NCBI RefSeq assembly: GCF_017897595.1
Contig: NZ_JAGKIK010000001.1
Coordinates: 434,001-498,000 of the forward strand
Length of the DNA: 64,000 nucleotides
Direction: 5' to 3'
DNA from: Aquimarina sp. U1-2
GTDB taxonomy: Bacteria > Bacteroidota > Bacteroidia > Flavobacteriales > Flavobacteriaceae
A model generated the notes under the pieces. The model did not search any database. It was not told where the DNA came from and saw nothing but the letters and a program-made list of their open reading frames with translations. Of this stretch, positions 31,001-39,291 are shown piece after piece. A program made the position numbers and the translations under genes. Every line of letters starts with the position of its first letter. Position 1 is the stretch's first letter.

Positions 31001-31295
31001 AAATGTACTGTTCGGACCCGATGAATTAGGAGTTTTTGATGGTACGGTATTAAGACTACAAGAACTTTCTTTGGGCTATAGTTTGCCTGCAAAATTTTTA
31101 GACAACACCCCTTTTGGAGCACTTAGCTTAAATCTTACCGGATACAATCTATGGTTTAACGCTTTTAATATTCCCGATGGAACAAATTTTGACCCCAACG
31201 TAACCGGAACCGGTGTAGGTAATGGTAGAGGATTCGATTTTCTTAACGGACCAAGTTCAAGAAGATATGGTATGAGTATTAAAGCATCTTTCTAA
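28029..31295 (+). CDS. SusC/RagA-family TonB-linked outer-membrane receptor (set 1)
   Basis: 1088 residues. Signal peptide 1-22 ends VSFA-QEK. A carboxypeptidase-regulatory-like beta domain follows (about 25-105, GKITDEQGSPLPGVNVVTKG). The TonB-box-like EEVIVTAQG precedes a plug domain with the SusC signature SIESVNVLKGLAAATLYGTA, then a C-terminal 22-strand barrel ending GMSIKASF. It imports an oligomeric nutrient with the following SusD-like lipoprotein. No glycosidase, protease, regulator or sigma factor gene is nearby, so the ligand cannot be inferred. First gene of a rightward three-gene set, 12 bp before the susD-like gene. Confidence 0.95.
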   Translation: MNVTRMQILILFLVLVVQVSFAQEKTITGKITDEQGSPLPGVNVVTKGTNSGTQSDFDGLYSLQASAGSVIVFSYLGFDTKEVTIGDNTTIDVQLDASTSELEEVIVTAQGIKREKQALGYAVAEVKDEQLEQRAEGDIGRVLFGKASGVNITQQNGLSGSGTNIVIRGLSSFSGSNQPLFIVDGVPFSSDTNSQGANDGNDQNDFVDGNSGSSRFLDLDPNSIESVNVLKGLAAATLYGTAGRNGVILITTKNGSSGSAIKKNEVTITSSFFFNEIASLPDYQDQYGNGFDQAFGWFFSNWGPSFERDGVAGWGNGIDARPNVGFDENGTLAHPYSTAAAATGIPSDFPEFAGARYEWRPYDSVENFFRTGAVSNTAINFRGTTPDNTLSYNANYSYLEDEGFTPGNTLRRNTLGFGGRAVLSNKITISNTLNYSKTDFRTPPVSASNGNGAFGTGSSVFGELFFTPRSVDLLGLPFQSPVDGRSVYYRQNNSIQHPLWTVANALNRQTTNRVFGNGTLQYDFSENLNLVYRFGLDNYTEANINQQNRGGVSDDAALRSGIYQTWTNINTIYDHNFILNGDFDLTDNIGMTFNLGATSRRELFERNGVASSDQQVFGFFRHVNFANQDEIEFKQERNIVGLYGQADFDYKRMLYVTLAGRNDWVSNLSTENRSIFYPSASLSFLPTTAIPGLKSENGINYLKFRGGYGTSANFPSGYPIAATLDIETQYFQDSDTGRDIVTNSIPSRLENPNLKPERLNELEFGIESRFFRNRVSLNVSYYNRTTQDLIVDRPLDPSTGATIKSENIGEIESDGIEIDLGVDILKSLESDGFFWNTSINFTANEAIVKDLGADTDIIVYSGFSNLGNAAIEGEPLGVIVGSRIQRDDEGNFLVNDAGNYREEEGTFIIGDPNPDYLLNVSNSFSFKNFNLNFLFTFVKGGDIYSRTVSTLLGRGLTTDTVDRENTFILPGVRDDGSPNNIQINNSTFYFTNVLFGPDELGVFDGTVLRLQELSLGYSLPAKFLDNTPFGALSLNLTGYNLWFNAFNIPDGTNFDPNVTGTGVGNGRGFDFLNGPSSRRYGMSIKASF

Positions 31296-31307
31296 AAAAA
31301 ATTAATC

Positions 31308-33035
31308 ATGACGACAATGAAATTGAATATAAATAAACATCTTTTGACGTTTATCCTAATGATAAGCTTGCTTCTTACTTCTTGCGAGACTACAGAGTTG
31401 GACCTTACTAAAAACCCTAATGATTTAGAACAAAACCAGTCGAATCCTGATCTGTTTTTAAATTCGATCCAGATAGATTTTGGTAAAGTTGTAGAGCGTT
31501 TTGGTGCCATCGGAGGACAAGTTACTCGTATTGACAATATGAATGGAAGGGATTATGAAAATGTATATGCTCCCGCAGAATTTAATGACGTATGGAGTGG
31601 ATCCTATCAGTCCACAGGACTTTCTTTTGCCGATCAAAACGGTCATAACCAAACATTTAATGGGATTTTAGCCGATGTTCGAGCGCTTGAACCTATTGCC
31701 GTAGAGAATGAGTTATATCAACATCTGGCCATAGCACAAGTTATCGAAGCCTACATTATCGTAACACTTGTAGATTTTTTTGGAGATATTCCTTATACTG
31801 AAGCTCTTCAGCGAAATGATAATTTAAATCCTAGAGCCGATGACGGATCAATAGTATACGATGCTGCTTTAGATTTACTTGATGAGGCCATTATAAATTT
31901 TGAAAGAGATGCCTCAGCCCAACCCGAGAATGATTTTTATTATAGAAAAGATTGGCAAAAATGGATTAAACTTGCAAATACAATTAAAATGAAAATTTAT
32001 TTGCAAAAAAGATTAGTAGATCAAGAAGCATTAACGAGATTCAATGAAATCGTTAACACCAATAATTACATCCAGACTTCAGATGAAGATTTCCAGTTTT
32101 CCTGGGGTACTAATGAAATTCAGCCAGACAATCGTCACCCAAGGTATGCCAATAACTTTGAAGCCGATGGCGCAGATGAATATATGTCGAATTGGTTGAT
32201 GAATTTAATGTCTACCTCTAATGATCCTAGAATTCGATACTATTATTATAGACAAACTAACGTTGTTCCCGGGGCTGAAACTGCACCGAATGAAGAAACA
32301 TTAAGTTGTTCTCTCGAAAGTGCTCCACAACATTATATCGACGGTAATTTTACTTTCTGTTACTTAAATAATGGATACTGGGGTCGTGATCATGGAGATG
32401 ATGATGGAATCCCACCAGATGGTTTTCTTCGAACTACCTTTGGAGTCTATCCCGCCGCTGGTCGTTTTGATGATAGCAGCTTTCAAGGAACCTCTCAAGG
32501 AGATGGAGGTCAAGGACAAGGCATTACTCCTATCCTATTATCATCGTGGGTTGATTTCATGTTGGCAGAAGTAGCAATGCAACAAATGAACGATGGAGCC
32601 GCATTAAGTGCTTTACAAAACGGAATTACAAAATCAATTAATAAGGTAAGAACGTTTGGAGTGCTCGATAATAGCGCAAACCTATCCTTTGAACCAGACA
32701 ATACACAGATTTCTACTTTTATAAACAATGTAACCAATGATTTTGCGGCAGCAACCACACCAGAAGAGAAATGGAATGTTATTGCCGAGCAATACTGGGT
32801 TGCACTTTTCGGAAATGGAATTGATGCTTATAACTTTTATAGAAGAACGGGGTATCCAACGACCTTACAACCCAATATAGAACCTTATCCTGCTACCGGG
32901 GATTTTATAAGATCCTTCCCTTATCCGGCAGATTTAACAACAAATAATTCTTCTGTTGGTCCAAAACCTAACCAAACACAAAAAGTATTTTGGGATAACA
33001 ATCCCGATTCACCAGCTTTTCCCATAGCCAATTAA
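31308..33035 (+). CDS. SusD/RagB-family nutrient-binding lipoprotein (set 1)
   Basis: 575 residues, long for the family. Lipobox LLTSC (Cys26) anchors it on the outer membrane as the lid over its SusC partner. TPR-like helices carry EAYIIVTLVDFFGDIPYTEA, the typical SusD motif, and KWIKLANTIKMKIYLQKR; the C-terminal part has WNVIAEQYWVALFGNGIDAY and FYRRTGYP. An in-frame ATG three codons on is an alternative start. It lies 12 bp after its susC-like gene. Confidence 0.94.
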   Translation: MTTMKLNINKHLLTFILMISLLLTSCETTELDLTKNPNDLEQNQSNPDLFLNSIQIDFGKVVERFGAIGGQVTRIDNMNGRDYENVYAPAEFNDVWSGSYQSTGLSFADQNGHNQTFNGILADVRALEPIAVENELYQHLAIAQVIEAYIIVTLVDFFGDIPYTEALQRNDNLNPRADDGSIVYDAALDLLDEAIINFERDASAQPENDFYYRKDWQKWIKLANTIKMKIYLQKRLVDQEALTRFNEIVNTNNYIQTSDEDFQFSWGTNEIQPDNRHPRYANNFEADGADEYMSNWLMNLMSTSNDPRIRYYYYRQTNVVPGAETAPNEETLSCSLESAPQHYIDGNFTFCYLNNGYWGRDHGDDDGIPPDGFLRTTFGVYPAAGRFDDSSFQGTSQGDGGQGQGITPILLSSWVDFMLAEVAMQQMNDGAALSALQNGITKSINKVRTFGVLDNSANLSFEPDNTQISTFINNVTNDFAAATTPEEKWNVIAEQYWVALFGNGIDAYNFYRRTGYPTTLQPNIEPYPATGDFIRSFPYPADLTTNNSSVGPKPNQTQKVFWDNNPDSPAFPIAN

Positions 33036-33082
33036 TTTTACTATGGAAAGATAAAGACATTGAAGTTTTAAAAGACACGATT

Positions 33083-34132
33083 ATGAAAAAAATGATTAAA
33101 AGCTTAAACCTGATCATACTTATCGGTTGCATAGTAAGCTGCTCTAGTGATGATAAAACAGTAGATATCATATTAGACCAAGTTACTAGCGGTGGTGTTT
33201 TAAGAACCATAGACATCGATAATAATATGATATACAATAACCTCACCACACAATTTGAAGAGGATGCCAATTACATACTTACCATAGAAGAGCAGGATAA
33301 AGAAGGCGGTGAGTTACTTAAAGAAGTTGATATTTTTGTTAGTTTTATAGACAACACCAGAGTCGACACGAATGGTGATAACAAAATAGATGAAAATGAT
33401 GTTAATCTTACCACCGAAGAAGCATTATTTAAAACATTGACACCATCAGATTTTCAACCTGGCGAAAGAGGTGTTCCTATATCCATCATAACGTTTACCG
33501 CGGAAGAACTGATCGCATTTACTGAAGTTGCCGAAGGTAGTATCCAAGGAAAAGATGATTTTAAACTTAGATTTGCACTCGAATTAACAGATGGAAGAAC
33601 ATTTTCTGTAGATGATGCCAACGGTAATGTGTCTGGGGGGTCATATTTTTCTTCGCCATACACCTATCGAACGACTATAGGCTGTACCATTACCGAAACG
33701 CTGGCAGGAACTTATGATTACGAGGTTATTTCATTAACATCGGCTCCCGGAGGGCTAAGCAATTGTAGCGAAACTACTTTTCCTACTGGACAAGTAACTT
33801 GGTCTGAAACTGATGACAGGGGCAAATACAAAACTACTGATATAAGCTTTGGACAATTTAACAACTGTTACACTGAGACTTTTGAAAGAATAGATTTTTC
33901 TGACGGTAGTGTAGTTTGGGATTGTACAAAATTAATCGCTGATGGTGAAATTGTTGCTGAACAAGACAACGGTGATGAAAAAGAATTTACTTATGTCTAT
34001 ACAATTACAGAAATATCAGAAGCAAATATCACCTTAGATTTCAGTAATTCTGAAGGAGACAGAGGGACAGTAGTGCTTACAAGACCAGATAATAAAATTT
34101 GGCCTGAACTTTTTGAAGCACAAGAAGATTAA
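33083..34132 (+). CDS. Acidic lipoprotein of SusCD set 1, unknown family
   Basis: 349 residues. Lipobox CIVSC (Cys20) is followed by SSDDK; acidic residues just after the Cys fit the flavobacterial surface-export signal, so a surface location is likely. The body is acidic and beta-rich with four Cys in the second half (GCTITETLAG, GLSNCSETTF, FNNCYTETF, VVWDCTKL), perhaps two disulfides. Lipoproteins in this position (SusE-like) often bind ligand. It lies 47 bp after the susD-like gene. An inverted-repeat element begins on the last base of its stop codon. Confidence 0.8.
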   Translation: MKKMIKSLNLIILIGCIVSCSSDDKTVDIILDQVTSGGVLRTIDIDNNMIYNNLTTQFEEDANYILTIEEQDKEGGELLKEVDIFVSFIDNTRVDTNGDNKIDENDVNLTTEEALFKTLTPSDFQPGERGVPISIITFTAEELIAFTEVAEGSIQGKDDFKLRFALELTDGRTFSVDDANGNVSGGSYFSSPYTYRTTIGCTITETLAGTYDYEVISLTSAPGGLSNCSETTFPTGQVTWSETDDRGKYKTTDISFGQFNNCYTETFERIDFSDGSVVWDCTKLIADGEIVAEQDNGDEKEFTYVYTITEISEANITLDFSNSEGDRGTVVLTRPDNKIWPELFEAQED

Positions 34133-34332
34133 ACCCGGTTTATGCATTAGAATTTCGTTATGAGGTTTGAAAATGCACGACAAAGCACTGTTTTGGGCGA
34201 GATGTAGCGTTGGAAGAGTGTTTTCTAAGTTTCAGCATAGCATCGCTACGGTGAAACTTAAAAATACAACGTAGTGCTTGGTTTTGCAGCAGTTTAAAGC
34301 CGTAATAGATTTTCTAATGCATAAAGCGGGTT
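34132..34332. repeat. Dispersed inverted-repeat element, copy B (201 bp)
   Basis: Left end AACCCGGTTTATGCATTAGAA; right end, read on the other strand, AACCCGCTTTATGCATTAGAA: 20 of 21 identical. The internal inverted pair AAGTTTCA / TGAAACTT flanks GCATAGCATCGCTACGG. Compared with copies A and C, the arms carry TTTATG instead of ATTATG on both sides, that is, paired changes. It begins on the last base of the upstream stop codon and could act as the 3' end of the SusCD set 1 transcript. Confidence 0.88.
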
Positions 34333-34372
34333 AAACTCCTAATCACAGATAATTACTTCATATTTTTTATGT

Positions 34373-34396
34373 TGAGGCTTCCTTGTGGAAGCCTCA
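34373..34396. terminator. Hairpin between SusCD sets
   Basis: TGAGGCTTCC-TTGT-GGAAGCCTCA, a perfect 10-bp stem with a 4-base loop. No U-run follows on either strand, so it is either a factor-assisted or RNA-stabilising structure. Confidence 0.5.
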
Positions 34397-34542
34397 CTCA
34401 TTCTAGCCATATTTGTAAATTAAAATCCTGCTCGATCGTATTCTAAGTTCTTAAGAAGTGCTTCATAATGTGACACTTACTCCATAAAAAAAACATAACA
34501 AAACTTGTCTACACCCCACCAGCATAACCTTAGCAAAGACTT

Positions 34543-34550
34543 TAAATTTG
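34543..34550 (+). promoter_or_regulatory. Candidate -7 box for SusCD set 2
   Basis: TAAATTTG fits TAnnTTTG, 102 bp upstream of the second susC-like start. No -33 TTTG at the right spacing. Confidence 0.4.
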
Positions 34551-34652
34551 CGCGTTTGATAAGGGATACTCTCTAAATTTTAATACTAAAAAGTTGTTTA
34601 ATAAAGATATTATTATGATTTTTGGAACTGGCTAATTCAAATAAATTGTAAA

Positions 34653-37600
34653 ATGAGAACAAAGTTTAGTGGAATTTTAACGCTATTACTAGCGTTTGTT
34701 GTGCAATTCACTTTTGCACAAGAAAAAACAATTTCAGGAACTGTAACCGACGATAAAGGGTTACCTCTTCCTGGAGTTAATGTTGTTGTAAAAAATACAG
34801 CAAGCGGTACACAGACCGATTTTGATGGTAATTATACCATTCAAGCGAACCGAGGTGCTGTACTATCTTTTAGTTATGTTGGTTTCGAAACACGTGACGT
34901 AGCAGTTGGAGATGGAGACTCCATCAATATACAGCTTGCTGCTTCAGCTTCCGAATTAGAGGAGGTAGTAGTTACGGCACAAGGAATCAAATCGAAACCG
35001 AAATCTCTAAGTTATGCAATAGCTACTGTGGGAGATGATGAAATTGAAAATACCGGAGAGGTTAACGTCGTCAGTGCTTTAACCGCCAAAGCTCCCGGGG
35101 TTTCTGTAGTTACTTCTTCTGGTTCTGTTGGTGCTTCGGCGAATATTAGAATTCGCGGTAATACTTCTATCGTCAGAAATAATTCTCCATTATTTATTGT
35201 AGATGGTGTTCCTATTGACAATTCTAGTGTGGGTAATGAAACTAACGGTGTTGACCAATCAAACCGAGCAATAGATATCAATCAAAATGATATAGAAAGT
35301 ATTTCTATCTTGAAAGGTATAGCTGCTCAGACACTTTATGGTTTGCGAGCTGCTAACGGTGTTGTTATTATTAACACTAAAAAAGGAAGAACTGGCGCTC
35401 CAACAGTTTCAGTGAATACAACAGTACAAATGAGTGAGATCACTCAGGTTCCTGATCTTCAAAGAGAATTCGCTCAAGGTAATAATGGTGTTTATTCAGG
35501 CCCAGAATCGTTTAATGGAAATAGCTGGGGTCCTAGAATTTCTACACTCGAGTATGATGGCGACACTTCCTATCCCTATCATAGATTCGGGCGTTTAGTT
35601 CCGGTAGGAGAAGGTAATGGTCGTGCTGCAGAGAGTTATGATCATTATGATTTTTTCGTAAAAGGTCTACTTACAGATTTAAATGTGTCTGTTAGAGGTG
35701 GGACAGAAACCGTTCGTTATTATATTTCTGGTGGTAAACTAGATCAAACCGGTGTAGCACCTACTGAAAGTTTCGGGAAAAAATCATTTAGAGCAGATAT
35801 CACTGCAGATCTTTCTGAGAAATTTGAAATTTCTGCAAGTGGTTCTTATGTAAATTCTGGAGGACAAAGAGTGCAGAGAGGTTCTAATATTTCAGGGATA
35901 ATGCTCGGACTGTTAAGAACGACACCTACATTTGATAATGGCAACGGACTAACGGGAAGAAATGCTGTTGGAGTAACCGATGTTTATGAATTAGAAGATG
36001 GTTCACAAAGAAGTTATAGAGCAGGTGTGTATGATAATCCATATTGGACGGTCTCAAAAAATCCAGCTACTGATGATGTTAATAGATTTACAGGTCGTTT
36101 ATCGTTTGAGTATAGGCCTACAGACTGGTTGACCTTACAAGGTAGATATGCTTATGATAGATATAGTGATATTCGTAAGAGAGGAATAGACGTTAATTCT
36201 GCTGCTAATAGAGCAGGTAGTGTATTTGACGATAATATTTTTAATGAAGATATTACAACTAACTTCCTTGCACTTTTTAATAAAGATATTTCCGAATCTA
36301 TCACTTTTAATGGTTTAATAGGTTACGAAAATTACTCTAGTGATTATTTAAGAAGAAACGTAGAAGGTATAGGACTTACAATTCCAGGATTCTTTGATAT
36401 ATCAAATACATCAAATCAAGTAAATAGTAATCCAACTTTTTTCTATTCTCGAAGAAAGAAAACTGATGCGGTTTTCGGAGAAGCTAAGTTCGGAATTAAC
36501 GATATGTTATTTGTAACAGGTCGTGTAAGAAACGATTGGTCCTCAACTTTACCAGAAAACAATAACGATTTCCTATCATACAGTATTGGTGGTAGTTTTG
36601 TATTTAGTGAATTAATAGAAAGTGACGTGTTTAATTATGGTAAATTAAGAGCATCCTACGGTAAAACTGGTAATGATGCAGATATTTATGCAACACGAAC
36701 TTTTTTCCAAGCTGGTAGTGCAGGTGGAGATGGATTCATAGGTAATCTTGTAAATCAATTCCCTGCATTCGGAGTGGTTTCATTGGAAAGAGGTGCGGCA
36801 TCAGGTAGTAGTGAGCTAACTCCCGAAGAAACAACCGAATTTGAGATTGGTGGTGAACTAAAGTTTTTCAATTCTAGAGTTGGTTTAGATATTACATATT
36901 ACGATAAAGAAACTACTGGAGTAATTTTTCCAGTTGATGTAGCTCCTTCTACTGGTTTCAATGGCCGTAATTCCAACGTAGGGGTGATTGATAATTATGG
37001 TTTCGAAGTGGCGGCTAATTTCACTCCCATTCAAACTGATAATTTTTCATGGGATGTGAACCTAAATTGGACTACCTTTGAAAACGATGTAATAGAATTA
37101 GCTCCAGGTGTTGAGTCATTCACATTAGAAGGATTTACATCAGTGTCATCTAGAGTATTACCAGGTGAAGCATTTGGTGCTATATTTGGTAACCGTTGGT
37201 TAAGAGACGATAGCGGGAATATACTAATCGATGATAATGGATTCCCTATTGCGGATAGCACATCTGGAATCATTGGTGACCCAGTTCCAGATTGGACAGC
37301 GGGTATATCAAATACTTTCTCATACAAGAATCTATCTTTATCTGTATTATTTGATATCAGAGAAGGCGGTGATGTATGGTGTGGAACTTGTGGAATTTTA
37401 GATTTCTTTGGAGTAAGTCAAAGAACTGCTGATCAAAGAGAAATTACAGATTTTGTATTTGATGGCGTAGTTCAATCTACAGGAGAAAGAAATACTAGAG
37501 CAGTTGCACTAGCAGATAATGCAACTGGAGTGAACCGATGGACTAGATATGGCTTTGGTGGTATAGGTGAAGACAATGTATATGACTCTTCTTGGGTTCG

Positions 37601-37829
37601 TTTACGAGAAGCTTCGTTAACATACAACTTTGGGGATAAAATGTTGAATGGAACACCTCTGTCTTCAGGTTCTATTACTTTTTCTGGAAGAAACTTATGG
37701 TTAGATACAGATTATCCAGGGATTGACCCCGAAACTAATTTAACTGGTGATTCGAATGGAGTAGGCTTAGAGTATTTTAATCAGCCCAACACTAGAAGTT
37801 ATGCTGTTTCACTAAAACTTAACTTTTAA
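34653..37829 (+). CDS. SusC/RagA-family TonB-linked outer-membrane receptor (set 2)
   Basis: 1058 residues. Signal peptide 1-22 (FTFA-QEK), regulatory-like domain (GTVTDDKGLPLPGVNVVVKN), TonB-box-like EEVVVTAQG, plug with SISILKGIAAQTLYGLRAAN, and a barrel ending SYAVSLKLNF. Its first 110 residues closely resemble those of set 1; the barrels differ much more, so the ligands probably differ. A CGTC cysteine pair (910-913) sits in a late barrel segment (GGDVWCGTCGILDFFG). It lies 10 bp before its susD-like gene. Confidence 0.95.
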   Translation: MRTKFSGILTLLLAFVVQFTFAQEKTISGTVTDDKGLPLPGVNVVVKNTASGTQTDFDGNYTIQANRGAVLSFSYVGFETRDVAVGDGDSINIQLAASASELEEVVVTAQGIKSKPKSLSYAIATVGDDEIENTGEVNVVSALTAKAPGVSVVTSSGSVGASANIRIRGNTSIVRNNSPLFIVDGVPIDNSSVGNETNGVDQSNRAIDINQNDIESISILKGIAAQTLYGLRAANGVVIINTKKGRTGAPTVSVNTTVQMSEITQVPDLQREFAQGNNGVYSGPESFNGNSWGPRISTLEYDGDTSYPYHRFGRLVPVGEGNGRAAESYDHYDFFVKGLLTDLNVSVRGGTETVRYYISGGKLDQTGVAPTESFGKKSFRADITADLSEKFEISASGSYVNSGGQRVQRGSNISGIMLGLLRTTPTFDNGNGLTGRNAVGVTDVYELEDGSQRSYRAGVYDNPYWTVSKNPATDDVNRFTGRLSFEYRPTDWLTLQGRYAYDRYSDIRKRGIDVNSAANRAGSVFDDNIFNEDITTNFLALFNKDISESITFNGLIGYENYSSDYLRRNVEGIGLTIPGFFDISNTSNQVNSNPTFFYSRRKKTDAVFGEAKFGINDMLFVTGRVRNDWSSTLPENNNDFLSYSIGGSFVFSELIESDVFNYGKLRASYGKTGNDADIYATRTFFQAGSAGGDGFIGNLVNQFPAFGVVSLERGAASGSSELTPEETTEFEIGGELKFFNSRVGLDITYYDKETTGVIFPVDVAPSTGFNGRNSNVGVIDNYGFEVAANFTPIQTDNFSWDVNLNWTTFENDVIELAPGVESFTLEGFTSVSSRVLPGEAFGAIFGNRWLRDDSGNILIDDNGFPIADSTSGIIGDPVPDWTAGISNTFSYKNLSLSVLFDIREGGDVWCGTCGILDFFGVSQRTADQREITDFVFDGVVQSTGERNTRAVALADNATGVNRWTRYGFGGIGEDNVYDSSWVRLREASLTYNFGDKMLNGTPLSSGSITFSGRNLWLDTDYPGIDPETNLTGDSNGVGLEYFNQPNTRSYAVSLKLNF

Positions 37830-37839
37830 AAAAGTAAAA

Positions 37840-39231
37840 ATGAAAAGAATATATAAAATAAACATCACTTTTATTCTATTGATGACTATAACCACATTAT
37901 TTATATCTTGTGAGTATGGTGATACGAATAATGATATTACTCGACCAGATGAGAGCATAGTACCTATTAATGCGATTATGCCAGTTATGCAAACACAATC
38001 TCATAGAAATATTACAGCTGGACTAGCTCGTTTGGCTGGGATCGTTATGCAACAATGGATTGGAGCAGATGCGCAGCAAGTAGGATATACAAATTATGTG
38101 ATTGAGGAAACTGATTCTGATAACTTTTGGGATACTGGAATTTATGTTGGATCAATGAGAGATTGTGTTCAAATTATCAATAAAATTGAAGATAGCAATG
38201 GTATAAATACGAGAGGAATAGCCAAAATATATTTAGCAGCTAACCTAGGTATGGCTACTAATGTTTGGGGTGATATTCCTTTTAGTGAGGCATTCCAAGG
38301 GGAAGATAATTTATTTCCAGCTTACGATCCTCAGGAATCTATTTATGAAGCTATATTTCGTATACTAGATGAAGCAATTGCTGATTTGACTGCTGAGGAT
38401 ACTTCCGGAGGAATTCAAGGAAGTTTAGTAAGTCTTACTAATGCACAATGGATACAAGTAGCAAATGCATTAAAAGCTAGATATTACTTACAATTAACAA
38501 AAGTTAATCCGCAAGCGGCTTCGAATGCCCTAGGTGCATTGGAAAATGCTATGACTAGTAACGATGATCAAGCTGTTTTTGATTGGAGAAATAATCAAAA
38601 TGAAGGAAACCCATTAGCCCTATTCGGTGTAGGTAGACCTGAAACCATGATTGTGGATTCTAGATTTGCAGACCTTATGGATGGAGATCCTAGAAAATCG
38701 AGTTATATGGTTTTAGTTGAAGGTTCGAATTTATTTTATCAACAAGGCAATGATAATCTGTTTTGGGGTAGACTAGAATCTCCCGGAATATTAATACCAT
38801 ACTGGGAACAAAAATTTATTGAAGCTGAAGCTTTAGAACGTACCGGTGAAGATGGAAGTGATGCTCTCGTAGCAGCGGTTACAGCCAATATGGAATATAT
38901 AGGAATACCCTCGCCTCAAATAGCAATTTACACAAGTGAATTAGCTCTAGGAGGAGCATTAGAAGCCGACTTGGAAACTATTATATCAGAAAAATACAAA
39001 GCACTCTATGGCGTTGCACCAATTGAAGTATGGAATGATTACAGAAGAACTGGAATTCCTGAGTTAACTCCTTCTAGCGATGGCTCAAATGGATTAAACC
39101 CTTCTGGTATTATTCCTAGACGTTTATTATACCCAATTTCTGAAAGAGTTTCAAATCCTGAATCATATGCTGATGCTATTTCTAGACAAGGAGGACATTT
39201 ATTAGACGATGGCACATGGGCTTTTCAATAA
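37840..39231 (+). CDS. SusD/RagB-family lipoprotein (set 2)
   Basis: 463 residues. Lipobox LFISC (Cys24). The TPR-like region includes KIYLAANLGMATNVWGDIPF and SEAFQGEDNLFPAYDPQESI, and the end has YRRTGIPELTPS and IIPRRLLYPISE, typical of the SusD-like group 2 fold. It should cap the preceding SusC-type barrel. It is over 100 residues shorter than the set 1 SusD, supporting a different ligand. Confidence 0.93.
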   Translation: MKRIYKINITFILLMTITTLFISCEYGDTNNDITRPDESIVPINAIMPVMQTQSHRNITAGLARLAGIVMQQWIGADAQQVGYTNYVIEETDSDNFWDTGIYVGSMRDCVQIINKIEDSNGINTRGIAKIYLAANLGMATNVWGDIPFSEAFQGEDNLFPAYDPQESIYEAIFRILDEAIADLTAEDTSGGIQGSLVSLTNAQWIQVANALKARYYLQLTKVNPQAASNALGALENAMTSNDDQAVFDWRNNQNEGNPLALFGVGRPETMIVDSRFADLMDGDPRKSSYMVLVEGSNLFYQQGNDNLFWGRLESPGILIPYWEQKFIEAEALERTGEDGSDALVAAVTANMEYIGIPSPQIAIYTSELALGGALEADLETIISEKYKALYGVAPIEVWNDYRRTGIPELTPSSDGSNGLNPSGIIPRRLLYPISERVSNPESYADAISRQGGHLLDDGTWAFQ

Positions 39232-39291
39232 AAATGCAATATACCTTAAAAATAAAACGCAGTTTAATAACTGTTTATAAATAAAATTTAA

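Larger units (their letters stand above)
34133..34652. other. Spacer between the two SusCD sets
   Basis: 520 bp: inverted-repeat element copy B, a 10-bp perfect hairpin (34373-34396), and an AT-rich leader with a candidate -7 box (34543-34550) for the second susC-like gene. No reading frame recognised. Confidence 0.65.
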
